Below are positions 37,960-46,667 of a DNA stretch of 64,000 bases, in pieces (positions within the stretch are counted from its first letter, which is position 1; every line of letters starts with the position of its first letter). The notes beneath the pieces were generated by a model. It was not told where the DNA came from, ran no database searches, and saw only the letters and a program-made list of their open reading frames with translations. The translations under genes and the position numbers were made by a program. Origin of the DNA: Chryseobacterium sp. ERMR1:04 (GTDB taxonomy: Bacteria > Bacteroidota > Bacteroidia > Flavobacteriales > Weeksellaceae); the NCBI RefSeq assembly GCF_001297705.1, contig NZ_LIRF01000004.1, positions 496,001 through 560,000 on the forward strand, written 5' to 3'.

Positions 37960-38370
37960 ACTCGAAATTAGAAAAAAAAAGTGACTAAAATCCTCTTGAT
38001 TTAATTAATTTTTCAAAATAAGAATTTTAACCATTAGGTATTATTTATCAATTTATAAAATATCACAAAATAACATTTATGGAGAATAAAAATTTAATTT
38101 TATTTCAATACCCATTCTTAAATTGTTAGACTTATATAATCATTAAACTTAAACAAATTACTCTAATTTAAGAGAAATAATAAAAAAAAAGCTTTAACCA
38201 TAGGTGATACAGCAAAAATTTAATATTGAAAAAAAAGTAACATGTGCCAAAATATAAACCTATAAAAATAAAGAAGTTACAAAAACTAAATTAACATTTC
38301 ATCCTATATAATACCTCCTTCATTAACACCAATTAACAGCCTTCCATCACCATTTTAAGCCCTTACGCTA
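37960..38370. other. AT-rich divergent intergenic region
   Basis: About 410 very AT-rich bases between regulator 2 and HTH module 1, with no coding potential seen. The only recognisable signal is the promoter element just after it, at 38371. A poly-A tract lies at about 38181-38190. Confidence 0.5.
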
Positions 38371-38378
38371 TAGCTTTG
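38371..38378 (+). promoter_or_regulatory. -7 element of HTH module 1 promoter
   Basis: TAGCTTTG matches TAnnTTTG, 51 bases before the ATG at 38430. The preceding 20 bases (ATTTTAAGCCCTTACGCTA) resemble those before the promoter of HTH module 2 (TTTTTAACCCATCTGCTA). The GTA direct repeat is not present here. Confidence 0.5.
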
Positions 38379-38429
38379 TTTAGAGATCACGCCCCCGTAA
38401 AAAAAAGTATTAACTCTAAATAAAATGTT

Positions 38430-38882
38430 ATGAAGTCTTTTAAAAATATCAATGTAGGAAACTTAATTAGACAGAGAGTTATAGAATCAGAAATGGACAT
38501 TTCCAGACTTTGTAATTTTTTCAGCTGTACGGAAGAAGAAATTGAGGAAATGTATGAATCCGCAAGTTTAGAGTGTTCCGTTCTTTTGAAATGGAGTAAG
38601 CTTTTAGAATATGATTTTTTCAGAATATATTCTCAGCATCTCATTCTTTTTTCTCCGCCTAGCAATGCCTATAGCTCAGACAAAGAGAAAACAAGCAGCT
38701 TACCCCAATTTAGAAAAAATATTTATACAAAAGAAGTTATTGATTTTTTAATAGAGCTGATACAATCTGGAGAAAAAAACATGAATGAAGTAATTAATCA
38801 ATACGGCATTCCAAAAACAACCCTTCATCGATGGACTGTAAAATACAGAAAGCAAGAAAAAGATGGAAAAGATGGAAAATAA
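38430..38882 (+). CDS. Transposase-like HTH protein, module 1 gene 1
   Basis: A 150-residue protein with two parts. The N-terminal half (VGNLIRQRVIESEMDISRLC ... LLKWSKLLEYDFFRIYSQHL) looks like a helical repressor-type domain. The C-terminal half (FRKNIYTKEVIDFLIELIQS, then YGIPKTTLHRWTVKYRK) is an HTH of the kind found in IS3-type transposase OrfA proteins. No DDE catalytic domain and no terminal inverted repeats are present, so it is more likely a domesticated regulator than an active insertion sequence. It is paralogous to 49127-49567 over its full length. The second gene overlaps its end. Confidence 0.7.
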   Translation: MKSFKNINVGNLIRQRVIESEMDISRLCNFFSCTEEEIEEMYESASLECSVLLKWSKLLEYDFFRIYSQHLILFSPPSNAYSSDKEKTSSLPQFRKNIYTKEVIDFLIELIQSGEKNMNEVINQYGIPKTTLHRWTVKYRKQEKDGKDGK

Positions 38883-39270
38883 AATGAAAAAGAATCTCAC
38901 CACTAAAACAAAAGAAAAAATGCAAAGAGCAACACCCAACTACAAAAAAATCTATATAGATCTTATTAACAAAAACCATCCTCATAAAAAAGAGGAATGT
39001 AAAAATATATTACAGAAATCTGATCTTTCTATGCTGGATGTCATTAATCTGAACAATATTATTTTCGGAATTAAGGATAAAGAAACTCTTATTTTCAACC
39101 AAATGCATCGTTCTTATGACGAAAATACCATTATAGAAATCCTCGATTATCAACAAAAGAACAACTTAAATAATACACAGCTGGCTAATCATTTTAAGCT
39201 AAGCAGAAATACAGTTACTAAATGGAAAAAACATTTTGCAAACAGGCATTTGCATTCTTTTAAGACCTAG
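38863..39270 (+). CDS. HTH protein, module 1 gene 2
   Basis: A 135-residue basic protein overlapping gene 1 by 20 bases, so translation is probably coupled. It has a helical N-terminal part (YKKIYIDLINKNHPHKKEEC ... LDVINLNNIIFG) and a C-terminal HTH (LNNTQLANHFKLSRNTVTKW). It is paralogous to 49557-49940. The constant pairing of the two proteins in both modules suggests that they act together. It has been called transposase-like in related genomes by its HTH, but no transposase catalytic domain is seen. Confidence 0.68.
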   Translation: MEKMENKMKKNLTTKTKEKMQRATPNYKKIYIDLINKNHPHKKEECKNILQKSDLSMLDVINLNNIIFGIKDKETLIFNQMHRSYDENTIIEILDYQQKNNLNNTQLANHFKLSRNTVTKWKKHFANRHLHSFKT

Positions 39271-39513
39271 CAGTTAGTCTTAAAAAAAACACAAATTAAT
39301 TATATGCCATTACACCTTAAAATAGGATATATTGATTCTTGGCTTGTGTTTCATTCTGTACCTTTTCTCAAATAGAAAAATATCTAGAAAAAGTTAGTTA
39401 TAAACAATATTTCTATTTTTTGTCTTAATGAGTCTTGATCGAATGTAAATGCCATTATTTTAAATCTTACACCAATCTCATACAAAATATATTAATTAGT
39501 TATAAAGTGGGGT

Positions 39514-39585
39514 AAGGGCGTAAATAGTATACAATGAAGAAAACTCGTACTTTTTTTACATTGCCTATTTGCGCTCTTTTTTTAA
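39514..39585 (+). ncRNA. Structured RNA or long-loop terminator after HTH module 1
   Basis: A 14-bp stem (39514-39527 with 39565-39578, some wobbles) encloses a second stem (CAATG / CATTG), and a T run follows at 39577-39583. It lies 244 bases after module 1, too far for a plain terminator of that gene. A related hairpin follows HTH module 2 at 50021-50075. The rest of the gap 39271-39809 shows no gene. Confidence 0.35.
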
Positions 39586-39809
39586 TTGAAGAACGACACA
39601 AAAAATCAATTTATGTATTATTCTATATATTTTTCATGTCCGAATACATCCCTAAAAACTCATTTTAACTTTGAGTGATTCGCATTTATATTTATCTTAA
39701 TGTAAAAGAATGTTCTAAAAACCAGCTAAAAACAATTTAATTTATATTAAGAACAAATAAATAATAATAATTTACGTCTATAAACTATACAATAATATAC
39801 TATAAAAAC

Positions 39810-39817
39810 TACTTTTG
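39810..39817 (+). promoter_or_regulatory. -7 element of regulator 3 promoter
   Basis: TACTTTTG matches TAnnTTTG and lies 20 bases before the ATG at 39838, giving a very short leader, as for regulator 1. Confidence 0.5.
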
Positions 39818-39837
39818 TATCGTAAAAACCACAAATT

Positions 39838-41256
39838 ATGTTTTTAAAATATTCCCACAAAAAAACATTATCCATTTTAATCCTGCTATTTATAACTAAT
39901 TATAAAGCGCAAATACATTCTATAAAAGAGCTCGACAGCCTTACAGAGAAATACAGAACGGAGGGCAATATCAAGAAAAGTATTGAACTTAATCTAAACG
40001 CATTAAAAGACTATAAAAAACAAAATAATAAAGATGGCATCGCGGCCTCATACATTAATATGGGCGGACTGTTTTGGAATCTTCACAGATATAAAGAAAG
40101 CTTGAAATATCTGGAGGATGCAGAAGAGATCTTACGACAGATAAAGAACAGTAAATTATGCGCTAAAATGTATGGAGAATATGCCAGAAACTATGCATCT
40201 ATAGGACTTCTAGACCAATCCAACAGCAGCCTGAATACTTCCATTTATTTTGCGAACCAAATTCCTGATAAAAAAGAAAGAGAAAAAATGCTGTATTTTT
40301 TTTATACCTGGAAATTAACCAATTTTGAAGAGCTTGGTGAGGCAGACTCTATTAGAAATACCGTAAAAAAAAGAATGGAACTAGCCATTCAGCCCCTCAC
40401 CTACGTTTATACTGCCGAAATATTTCTAAAAAATAAAAAAACAGATTCCGCGGAATACTACCTGAATAAGGCAAGCCAGCTCTCCGGAGATTTTAGCCAT
40501 TATCAAAAATCTATGACGTTGCTTGCTTTCGGAAAGCTATATACCCAAAAGAAAGAGCATGAAAAAGCGTTGGAATATTATCTTCAATCGTTGTCTATTT
40601 TACACCAGATATCACGTAAAAATGATATTAAGAATGTATATAAATTAATTTCAGACGCTTACGGATCCCTCAGTAATCCCGAGAAAAAAAATGAATATCT
40701 GGAGAAATATGCTGCGATCTCAGACAGCATCAATGAATCTGAACGGGAAGCATTGAGAATACCTGTGGATAAGATAATCCATACCGAAAACGAGAGAGAG
40801 AAAAATGAAAGAACGAAGTATTTAATTTTAATATCCGCATTAATAGCTGCATGCATTATTATTGTTATCATCCTTACAAGGAGATATATTAAGAAACAGA
40901 AACAAGCCGAAGAAATCATTATTGAAACGTTACACGAAACAGATGAGCTAAAAAGTAAACTCAACGAAGCTTTTGAAGAACTCTCTAAATTGGCCATGGC
41001 GAATGACCCGTTCTTTCTTACCCGTTTTAAAGAAGTGTATCCTGATTTTTATAATACTTTGACCACGAAATATCCTAATCTTTCGGCCAATGACATTAAA
41101 TTTTCAGCTTTTTTAAGGCTCAACCTCTCCACCAAAACCATTGCCCAATATAAAAATATATCAATCCGTACCATTGAATCTAGAAAATACAGATTGAGGA
41201 AGAAGCTTGATCTGCCTTCAGACATAGATCTTAATAAATGGATGATGGAACTGTAA
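39838..41256 (+). CDS. TPR / transmembrane / LuxR-like HTH regulator 3
   Basis: A 472-residue protein with a signal peptide (about 1-25), TPRs (about 30-300), a transmembrane helix near 323-342 (YLILISALIAACIIIVIIL), a coiled coil and a C-terminal HTH (LSANDIKFSAFLRLNLSTKT, then NISIRTIESRKYRLRKKL). It is closely similar to regulators 1 and 4 over its whole length, so these arose by duplication. It faces the small-RNA region and regulator 4 downstream. Confidence 0.8.
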   Translation: MFLKYSHKKTLSILILLFITNYKAQIHSIKELDSLTEKYRTEGNIKKSIELNLNALKDYKKQNNKDGIAASYINMGGLFWNLHRYKESLKYLEDAEEILRQIKNSKLCAKMYGEYARNYASIGLLDQSNSSLNTSIYFANQIPDKKEREKMLYFFYTWKLTNFEELGEADSIRNTVKKRMELAIQPLTYVYTAEIFLKNKKTDSAEYYLNKASQLSGDFSHYQKSMTLLAFGKLYTQKKEHEKALEYYLQSLSILHQISRKNDIKNVYKLISDAYGSLSNPEKKNEYLEKYAAISDSINESEREALRIPVDKIIHTENEREKNERTKYLILISALIAACIIIVIILTRRYIKKQKQAEEIIIETLHETDELKSKLNEAFEELSKLAMANDPFFLTRFKEVYPDFYNTLTTKYPNLSANDIKFSAFLRLNLSTKTIAQYKNISIRTIESRKYRLRKKLDLPSDIDLNKWMMEL

Positions 41257-41418
41257 TTTTAGACATCGAAACCTTATCATAAGAACCTTTACATGAAATA
41301 ATGTGACGGTTCTTATATTTTAAGATGAATAACTCTACACCCCTCACTTACTCACTACGTCATACATACTACTTATTGCAATTTAAAAAACTAAAGACCA
41401 ACCAGATAAACTACAACA

Positions 41419-41463
41419 GTAGATTTGCAGTAACGTATTTCTCTACAATTGACTATACATTTG
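41419..41463 (+). promoter_or_regulatory. GTA-repeat promoter in front of a non-coding region
   Basis: GTAG at 41419 and GTAA at 41430 (11 bp apart) are followed by TACATTTG at 41456, exactly 26 bp after the proximal site. This is the same geometry as at the fibre gene promoters, yet no reading frame follows. The predicted transcript would start about 41470. Confidence 0.65.
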
Positions 41464-41469
41464 CAACTC

Positions 41470-41560
41470 ATTCTCAAGTTAGTATTTAAAAACACAAATT
41501 TGTTCCCTAATAAGGATTTATATGGTGAGTGTAGTCCCAACAAAACACTCACTATTTTTT
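41470..41560 (+). ncRNA. Candidate small RNA of the fibre regulon
   Basis: About 90 bases from the predicted start to a hairpin (GTGAGTGT at 41525-41532 with ACACTCAC at 41545-41552) and a T run at 41555-41560. There is no ATG-started frame of useful length. The promoter before it has the shared operator. A sequence with similar elements (TTTGTTTATAATAAGG, then a hairpin and T-rich end) lies at about 41734-41798, suggesting a tandem pair. Exact ends are estimates. Confidence 0.45.
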
Positions 41561-41733
41561 AAAATTAAAAATTAATGCAGAGAATATAATAAGGATATTT
41601 GATTATTTAAATGTTTACTTTTTTAATAATTATATTATTAAGTAAAGTGAAGCTAAAGCAGAAGGACCATATTGATTATAGAAATTCATCCCATTTTATA
41701 TGATTATCTACTTCTGCTTTTAACATTTAAAAA

Positions 41734-41798
41734 GTTTTGTTTATAATAAGGGTTTAGTAGTGGGGGAACGCAAGTGAGCTCACTACTTTTCAATTTTT
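41734..41798 (+). ncRNA. Second small-RNA-like unit
   Basis: It resembles the previous unit: TTTTGTTTATAATAAGGG, then AGTAGTG (41756-41762) pairing with CACTACT (41781-41787), an inner palindrome GTGAGCTCAC, and T-rich sequence. No promoter was found. Upstream, AAAGCAGAAG (41655) and CTTCTGCTTT (41711) form a wide hairpin. Confidence 0.3.
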
Positions 41799-41948
41799 TG
41801 GAATCAAAAAAAAAGTCTCTTATTTTAAAGTATAAATAGCTATGATCTTTACCTATTATAAATTCACCGGCCAGAATGTAATGCTTAGGCGTTGCTCATG
41901 GTAAGTAGATAAAAAAAGAATAACACACCAATAAAAAAAATAAATATG

Positions 41949-41974
41949 AAAACGTCCTGTTTATAGGACGTTTT
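41949..41974 (+). terminator. Intrinsic terminator before regulator 4
   Basis: AAAACGTCCT pairs perfectly with AGGACGTTTT around a 6-base loop, followed by further T. It isolates regulator 4 from the upstream non-coding transcripts. Confidence 0.8.
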
Positions 41975-42013
41975 TTTTGTGCACAACAAAACTTATGTTT
42001 TATATAAAATATT

Positions 42014-42021
42014 TATCTTCG
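42014..42021 (+). promoter_or_regulatory. Putative -7 element of regulator 4 promoter
   Basis: TATCTTCG differs by one base from TAnnTTTG and lies 18 bases before the chosen ATG at 42040, the same spacing as in regulators 1 and 3. Confidence 0.35.
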
Positions 42022-42039
42022 TTACATAAAATACAGTGT

Positions 42040-43455
42040 ATGTTTCAAAAAAAATTCAGAAAAGTAGTATATCTTTTATTTGTACTCATCATTTCTCAAT
42101 TTAAATCTCAGACCTATAGTCTCGACGAGCTAGAAAATATAACCGAAAAGTACAGAGCTGAGGGAAAAATACAGGAACTTATTGACTTTAATAAGAAAGC
42201 TCTCTCCCAGTATCAGCAACAAAATAATAAAGAAGGTGCTGTAGCTGCCTATATTAACATTGCCAATTATTTGGCTGTAGTAAATAATTACCAAGAAAGT
42301 TTGGTCTTTCTCAATAAAGCAGAAAAAGATATCAGCGAGATAAGAAATGCAGAATTAAAGTCTAAATTCTATGGAGCCTACGCCAGAAATTACTCTGAAT
42401 TGGCATTGTACGAGCAATCTCTGCAAAACTTTAATAAATCTCTTGAATATGCATGGGAAATTTCGGATACCCAAAAGCGAAAAAAACGTCTTTACCTCTG
42501 CTATTCTTGGAAAATGGCTTGTTTTGAGGCATTAAAAATGCCGGATTCTATGAGAAGTATGGAAAGAAAAATTCTCTCTATATCTCCGGAACCTCTTATT
42601 TATGTTACGATCGCTAATCGAAATTTACAAGAAAAGAAACCCGATTCTACTCTATATTATTTAGACAAAGCAATGGCTATAGTAGACCAATATTCTGTTT
42701 ATGAAAAAGGGAAAATACTATTGAGCTACGGAAGATTATACACCGAAAAAAAAGAGTATAATAAAGCATTGGACTACTACATGCAATCGCTGGACATTTT
42801 TGAAAAAATGAAAAGTAAGTCGGATAAAAGAACGGCCTACAAACAGATCTCAGAAACCTATATCTCTTTGAAAAACGATGATAAAGCCAACGAATATCTC
42901 AAAAAATACACCCAAATAAACGACAGCATTACCAAAGAGGAAAAAGAAGTAATGCATATTCAGGTAGAAAAGGTGATTCATGAAAAAGACCAACATGAAA
43001 AAACTGAAAAATCTAAACTTTACCTTTTAATACTATTGATTATCATCGGTTTTATTATCGTCGGATACTTTATCAGTACAGCCTATCTTAAAAAACAAAA
43101 GCGTAAAGACGAAGTCATCATTGAAAAATCGCTGGAAACAAACCAGCTAAAGAAAAAACTGAACCCTGCATTTGAAGAAACCATACAACTTGCTAAAAAA
43201 GGAAATCCTCTTTTTCTCACGCGCTTCAAGGAAGTGTATCCTGATTTTTATGACAAAATATCAACTCAATATCCCAGTCTTACCTCAAATGAGCTTAAAT
43301 TTTGTGCTTTATTAAAATTAAATTTTTCAAGCAAAGAAATCATGGATTTCGAGAATATAAGTCTCCGTACAGTAGAAACCAGAAAATACAGACTTCGAAA
43401 AAAATTACAGCTTCCTTCCGATATCGATATTAATAAATGGATGATGGAGCAATAA
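42040..43455 (+). CDS. TPR / transmembrane / LuxR-like HTH regulator 4
   Basis: About 471 residues from 42040. The frame is open to 41977, but that start lies next to the terminator and lacks the conserved signal peptide, whereas MFQKKFRKVVYLL aligns with regulator 1. TPRs, a transmembrane helix near residues 325-345 (LYLLILLIIIGFIIVGYFI) and the C-terminal HTH (LTSNELKFCALLKLNFSSKE, then NISLRTVETRKYRLRKKL) are as in regulators 1 and 3. It is followed by a terminator and then by fibre gene 5 with a GTA-repeat promoter. Confidence 0.8.
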   Translation: MFQKKFRKVVYLLFVLIISQFKSQTYSLDELENITEKYRAEGKIQELIDFNKKALSQYQQQNNKEGAVAAYINIANYLAVVNNYQESLVFLNKAEKDISEIRNAELKSKFYGAYARNYSELALYEQSLQNFNKSLEYAWEISDTQKRKKRLYLCYSWKMACFEALKMPDSMRSMERKILSISPEPLIYVTIANRNLQEKKPDSTLYYLDKAMAIVDQYSVYEKGKILLSYGRLYTEKKEYNKALDYYMQSLDIFEKMKSKSDKRTAYKQISETYISLKNDDKANEYLKKYTQINDSITKEEKEVMHIQVEKVIHEKDQHEKTEKSKLYLLILLIIIGFIIVGYFISTAYLKKQKRKDEVIIEKSLETNQLKKKLNPAFEETIQLAKKGNPLFLTRFKEVYPDFYDKISTQYPSLTSNELKFCALLKLNFSSKEIMDFENISLRTVETRKYRLRKKLQLPSDIDINKWMMEQ

Positions 43456-43499
43456 CTCCACTTTTCCTGTTATCAACAACCTATTTATTTTCCGTTTTC

Positions 43500-43530
43500 A
43501 ACAGAGCTTGTAATTTTTACAAGCTCTGTT
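43500..43530 (+). terminator. Intrinsic terminator after regulator 4
   Basis: AACAGAGCTTGTA pairs perfectly with TACAAGCTCTGTT around a 5-base loop, followed by TATTTTC. Confidence 0.85.
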
Positions 43531-43633
43531 TATTTTCAAAACCATTAGTTTCCTTAAAAAAGGTACTACTACCCCAAATTCAACCTACTGCATTTCCACT
43601 TAAAATACATCGCAAAGCCTTATTGTTACGATG

Positions 43634-43681
43634 GTAGTAGACACGTAGTAGCTTATAAAGGGCTACTTCTAAGTAGATTTG
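43634..43681 (+). promoter_or_regulatory. GTAGTAG direct-repeat promoter of fibre gene 5
   Basis: GTAGTAG at 43634 and 43645 (11 bp apart), then TAGATTTG at 43674, 29 bp after the second site. The spacer block (ACACGTAGTAGCTTAT) is identical to that of the promoter at 45464. Confidence 0.75.
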
Positions 43682-43782
43682 CACCAGAATTTTTCTCAGT
43701 ACTATTTCATACTTATTTCGAACAAAAAAAATCGCTTTTTGAGCTAAAATTCTAGTCACACAAGAAAAATAAATCAAACAAA

Positions 43783-45015
43783 ATGAAAAAAAATGTATTT
43801 CTTTTAGCATTAGTATCTTCGTCTTTTGCTTTTTCACAGGTAGGTTTTAATACGCCGAATCCAGAAGCAACAGTGGATATCAAAGCAAAATATTTAAAAG
43901 GTGGACCTACTAACGTCAGCCCTAGAAATGTAGAGGGATTACTAATACCAAGAGTAGATAGACAAAGAGCTCAAAATATGCTTAATATTCCTCTTTCAAC
44001 AATTATTTTCATCAATGACATCAGCACTGGCTCCCAGGTAGGAATAGCTACCGGCATTGACGAAATAGGATATTATTATTATAACAATACCGAATGGATA
44101 AAGTTGAAATCCGGCAATGCCAACATGTATAACACCAACGCAGCACTTTCTGAAAACAGAACCATATCACAAGACGATAAAACATTGGCGTTCAAAGGAA
44201 CAAGCATCAACTCATTTTCGATAGATGATGCCACATTTTCTGTAGACGCATCCCATAACAGAATTGGTATGGGAACCAAAGCACCTATTTCGGATGTTCA
44301 AATTGTAGGTAACGAATTGAGACTAGGTGGACCCAGTACTCAGGAAGGAACTGTTGCCAATCCTCTATTAAGAATCCATTCCAATGCCAATGCGGATGGG
44401 TCAGGAGGTGAAATAAGATTCAGTGAAGATAACGCAGCCTACGGTTATTATATACGTCATAATACCGAAGCAGGAGATACATATGGATTGGATGGGCTAG
44501 CAATTGGTGCTAATGCTCCCGGAACCTTTTACTATAATCCTGCAAAACCGGGAATGTTTGTTTCAAGCAGTCAACATGTAGGTTTTGGAACAGCTACCCC
44601 GCAAACCGTTTTTCAGATTGATGGAGCAAGAGATAACAACATCAATATGGCGCCAACAGCAACTCAGGAAGCAAACGATATAGCAGTTACCGATTTAGGA
44701 GATGTAGGAATGGGTACTTTAAGCCCTCGAGGCGCTTTAGATATCAATAACGGTCAAACCAACAACCATGGTTTGGTACTTCCTACCAATGCGAATGTAA
44801 ATAATTTTACCAATCCACGAGGAGGCAGCGTGGCCCCCGGAACTATTATCTATGACAGTACCAATGATTGCGTGAGATTCTATAAAAAAAATGGAAACTG
44901 GAGCAAATGTGTAGATGATACCACTCTTTCTCCTGAAACAGGAAAAGTGATGAATTTAGATTCTGCTCATGCCACCAGCGTTGTGGCTCTAAAAAAAGAA
45001 AAGTCGAATTCTTGA
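43783..45015 (+). CDS. Secreted fibre-like surface protein 5
   Basis: A 410-residue protein with a signal peptide, a slightly longer N-terminal module (QVGFNTPNPEATVDI with an insert KGGPTNVSPRN, then EGLLIPRVDRQRAQNM and GYYYYNNTEWIKL), the LRLGGPSTQEG / FSEDNAAYGYYIRHNTEAG middle module shared with fibre proteins 1 and 2, and a different C-terminus (RGALDINNG ... NDCVRFYKKNGNWSKC). It is thus a mosaic of modules found in its paralogs. Promoter at 43634, terminator at 45219, so probably a single-gene unit. Confidence 0.72.
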   Translation: MKKNVFLLALVSSSFAFSQVGFNTPNPEATVDIKAKYLKGGPTNVSPRNVEGLLIPRVDRQRAQNMLNIPLSTIIFINDISTGSQVGIATGIDEIGYYYYNNTEWIKLKSGNANMYNTNAALSENRTISQDDKTLAFKGTSINSFSIDDATFSVDASHNRIGMGTKAPISDVQIVGNELRLGGPSTQEGTVANPLLRIHSNANADGSGGEIRFSEDNAAYGYYIRHNTEAGDTYGLDGLAIGANAPGTFYYNPAKPGMFVSSSQHVGFGTATPQTVFQIDGARDNNINMAPTATQEANDIAVTDLGDVGMGTLSPRGALDINNGQTNNHGLVLPTNANVNNFTNPRGGSVAPGTIIYDSTNDCVRFYKKNGNWSKCVDDTTLSPETGKVMNLDSAHATSVVALKKEKSNS

Positions 45016-45218
45016 TTTTATTATTGGATAATAGACGCTTAGGACAGAAGTAATCTGGCCATTAATTCTATGTAGAGAAAGAATTTTTAATAATTGATAA
45101 AAAAGTTTTGAATGTCCGTTTTTAATACTCATGTTTTTCTAACGTAAAGTTCACAAAGATCTTTCTACGATGGCAGATCATCTATAAAAATTTTATTTTT
45201 TTTCATCATTCAGTGTGT

Positions 45219-45247
45219 GACCCAAGGTTTTTTATAAATCTTGGGTC
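45219..45247 (+). terminator. Intrinsic terminator after fibre gene 5
   Basis: GACCCAAGGTT pairs with AATCTTGGGTC (one wobble) and is followed by a T run. It is about 200 bases past the stop codon, so the transcript would have a long 3' tail. The rest of the gap to 45464 shows nothing. Confidence 0.7.
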
Positions 45248-45463
45248 TTTTTTATTTGCAAAAAGAATATTTGAAACCATAAAAAACGCCTCTATTTCTT
45301 GAGTATTATAAATTGTCTCTTCCAATTTCTTTATAAAGCTTGTACTTTTTACATCAATCAGGTTGTTTTCGTTTAAAAATTAATCCAAAAACAAACAAAA
45401 ACCATTTCTTTTTCTACTGCATTTCTACTTAAAAAAGCCGATAAACAATTACAGATCATCATA

Positions 45464-45511
45464 GTAGTATACACGTAGTAGCTTATATATTCTTTGGTCT
45501 CAATAGGTTTG
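45464..45511 (+). promoter_or_regulatory. GTAGTA direct-repeat promoter of fibre genes 6-7
   Basis: GTAGTAT at 45464 and GTAGTAG at 45475 (11 bp apart), then TAGGTTTG at 45504, 29 bp after the second site. The block around the repeat is nearly identical to that at 43634. Confidence 0.75.
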
Positions 45512-45638
45512 CAAAAGAATTTCTTTAATGAAATTCCATTATTATTTCGATGAAAAAACCGGTTATTTCTCTGAAATACGATTCTAAACACACACCTAAG
45601 GAAAAGAAAAAATTAAAAACAAAAACAGAAGTTAACAA

Positions 45639-46532
45639 ATGAAAAAAAACACATTCATCTTATTGGCAATGCTGAGCTCAGGATTTGCCTATTCCCAAGT
45701 TGGTGTTAATACACCAGACCCTAAAGCTACTTTTGATATTATCGCTAAAAACTCTACAGGAACAACAACTTCTGCCGAAGGAATTCTGATTCCCAGAGTA
45801 GACCGACAGCGGGCACAATCTATGACCAATGTTGAAACGTCTACGTTGATCTACGTAAACACGAGTTCTACCGGAGATCAGACAGGAACAGCCATTAACA
45901 TAGACGCTCCAGGATATTACTATTACGACGGAAGTGTATGGATAAAATTAAATGCAGCGGGCGCTTCCCAAGACACCAACATTTATAATCAAGATGGAGC
46001 ACTTTCTGAAAACCGTACCGTATCTCAGGCAGATAAAACCTTGGCTTTTACAGGAACTATAGCCAATTTATTTTCTGTAGACGGCTCCACTTTTTCGGTA
46101 GACGCCGCCAATCACCGAGTGGGGATCGGGACCACCACTCCCACCAATAAATTAGTCATAAAAGGAGTAAACGCCCAACCCGATTATAAAAATGCAACAT
46201 TAAGAATTGATGGAAGTTCGAATCATGCATTAGATTTCGGAACATTTGCAGATTCTCCTTATGGATCTTATATCAGCAGTAACGACAAGTCAGATGAAAG
46301 CTTACCTTTGATTCTTAACCCTTTAGGATCAAATGTAGGTATTGGTACTATTAACCCTACTTCAAGTGCCATACTGGAATTGGCGGCTACTGATAAAGGA
46401 TTTCTTCCGCCCCGATTAACAACTGCCCAAAGAGATGCTATTAATCCTAAACCGGAAGGCCTGATGATTTACAATGCTACTGTAAATATTATGCAATACT
46501 GGAACGGAAGCACATGGGTAAACTATCAGTAA
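45639..46532 (+). CDS. Secreted fibre-like surface protein 6
   Basis: A 297-residue protein with signal peptide, N-terminal module (QVGVNTPDPKATFDI, EGILIPRVDRQRAQSM, GYYYYDGSVWIKL), GIGTTTPTNKLVIKG and a module with LRIDGSSNHALDFGTF. It ends with GFLPPRLTTAQRDAINPK and GLMIYNATVNIMQYWNGSTW, a common ending in Bacteroidota surface proteins. The last two modules are shared with the next gene. First gene of a probable two-gene operon (135-base gap, no terminator or promoter seen). Confidence 0.72.
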   Translation: MKKNTFILLAMLSSGFAYSQVGVNTPDPKATFDIIAKNSTGTTTSAEGILIPRVDRQRAQSMTNVETSTLIYVNTSSTGDQTGTAINIDAPGYYYYDGSVWIKLNAAGASQDTNIYNQDGALSENRTVSQADKTLAFTGTIANLFSVDGSTFSVDAANHRVGIGTTTPTNKLVIKGVNAQPDYKNATLRIDGSSNHALDFGTFADSPYGSYISSNDKSDESLPLILNPLGSNVGIGTINPTSSAILELAATDKGFLPPRLTTAQRDAINPKPEGLMIYNATVNIMQYWNGSTWVNYQ

Positions 46533-46667
46533 GAAGCAGTACATCTTCCAACCCTATTTTTTAAATAGATCCGTTATCATTCACTTTTTAATCATCTGGA
46601 TCTCCCCCTCTATCCTGATGCGTCAGAAATCTTATGTAAAGAGTGAAGAATTTTTAAAATCAAGGAC

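Noticed and set aside
38430..39270. Insertion sequence
   Set aside because: HTH similarity to transposase OrfA only. No DDE domain, no terminal inverted repeats and no target duplication were seen.
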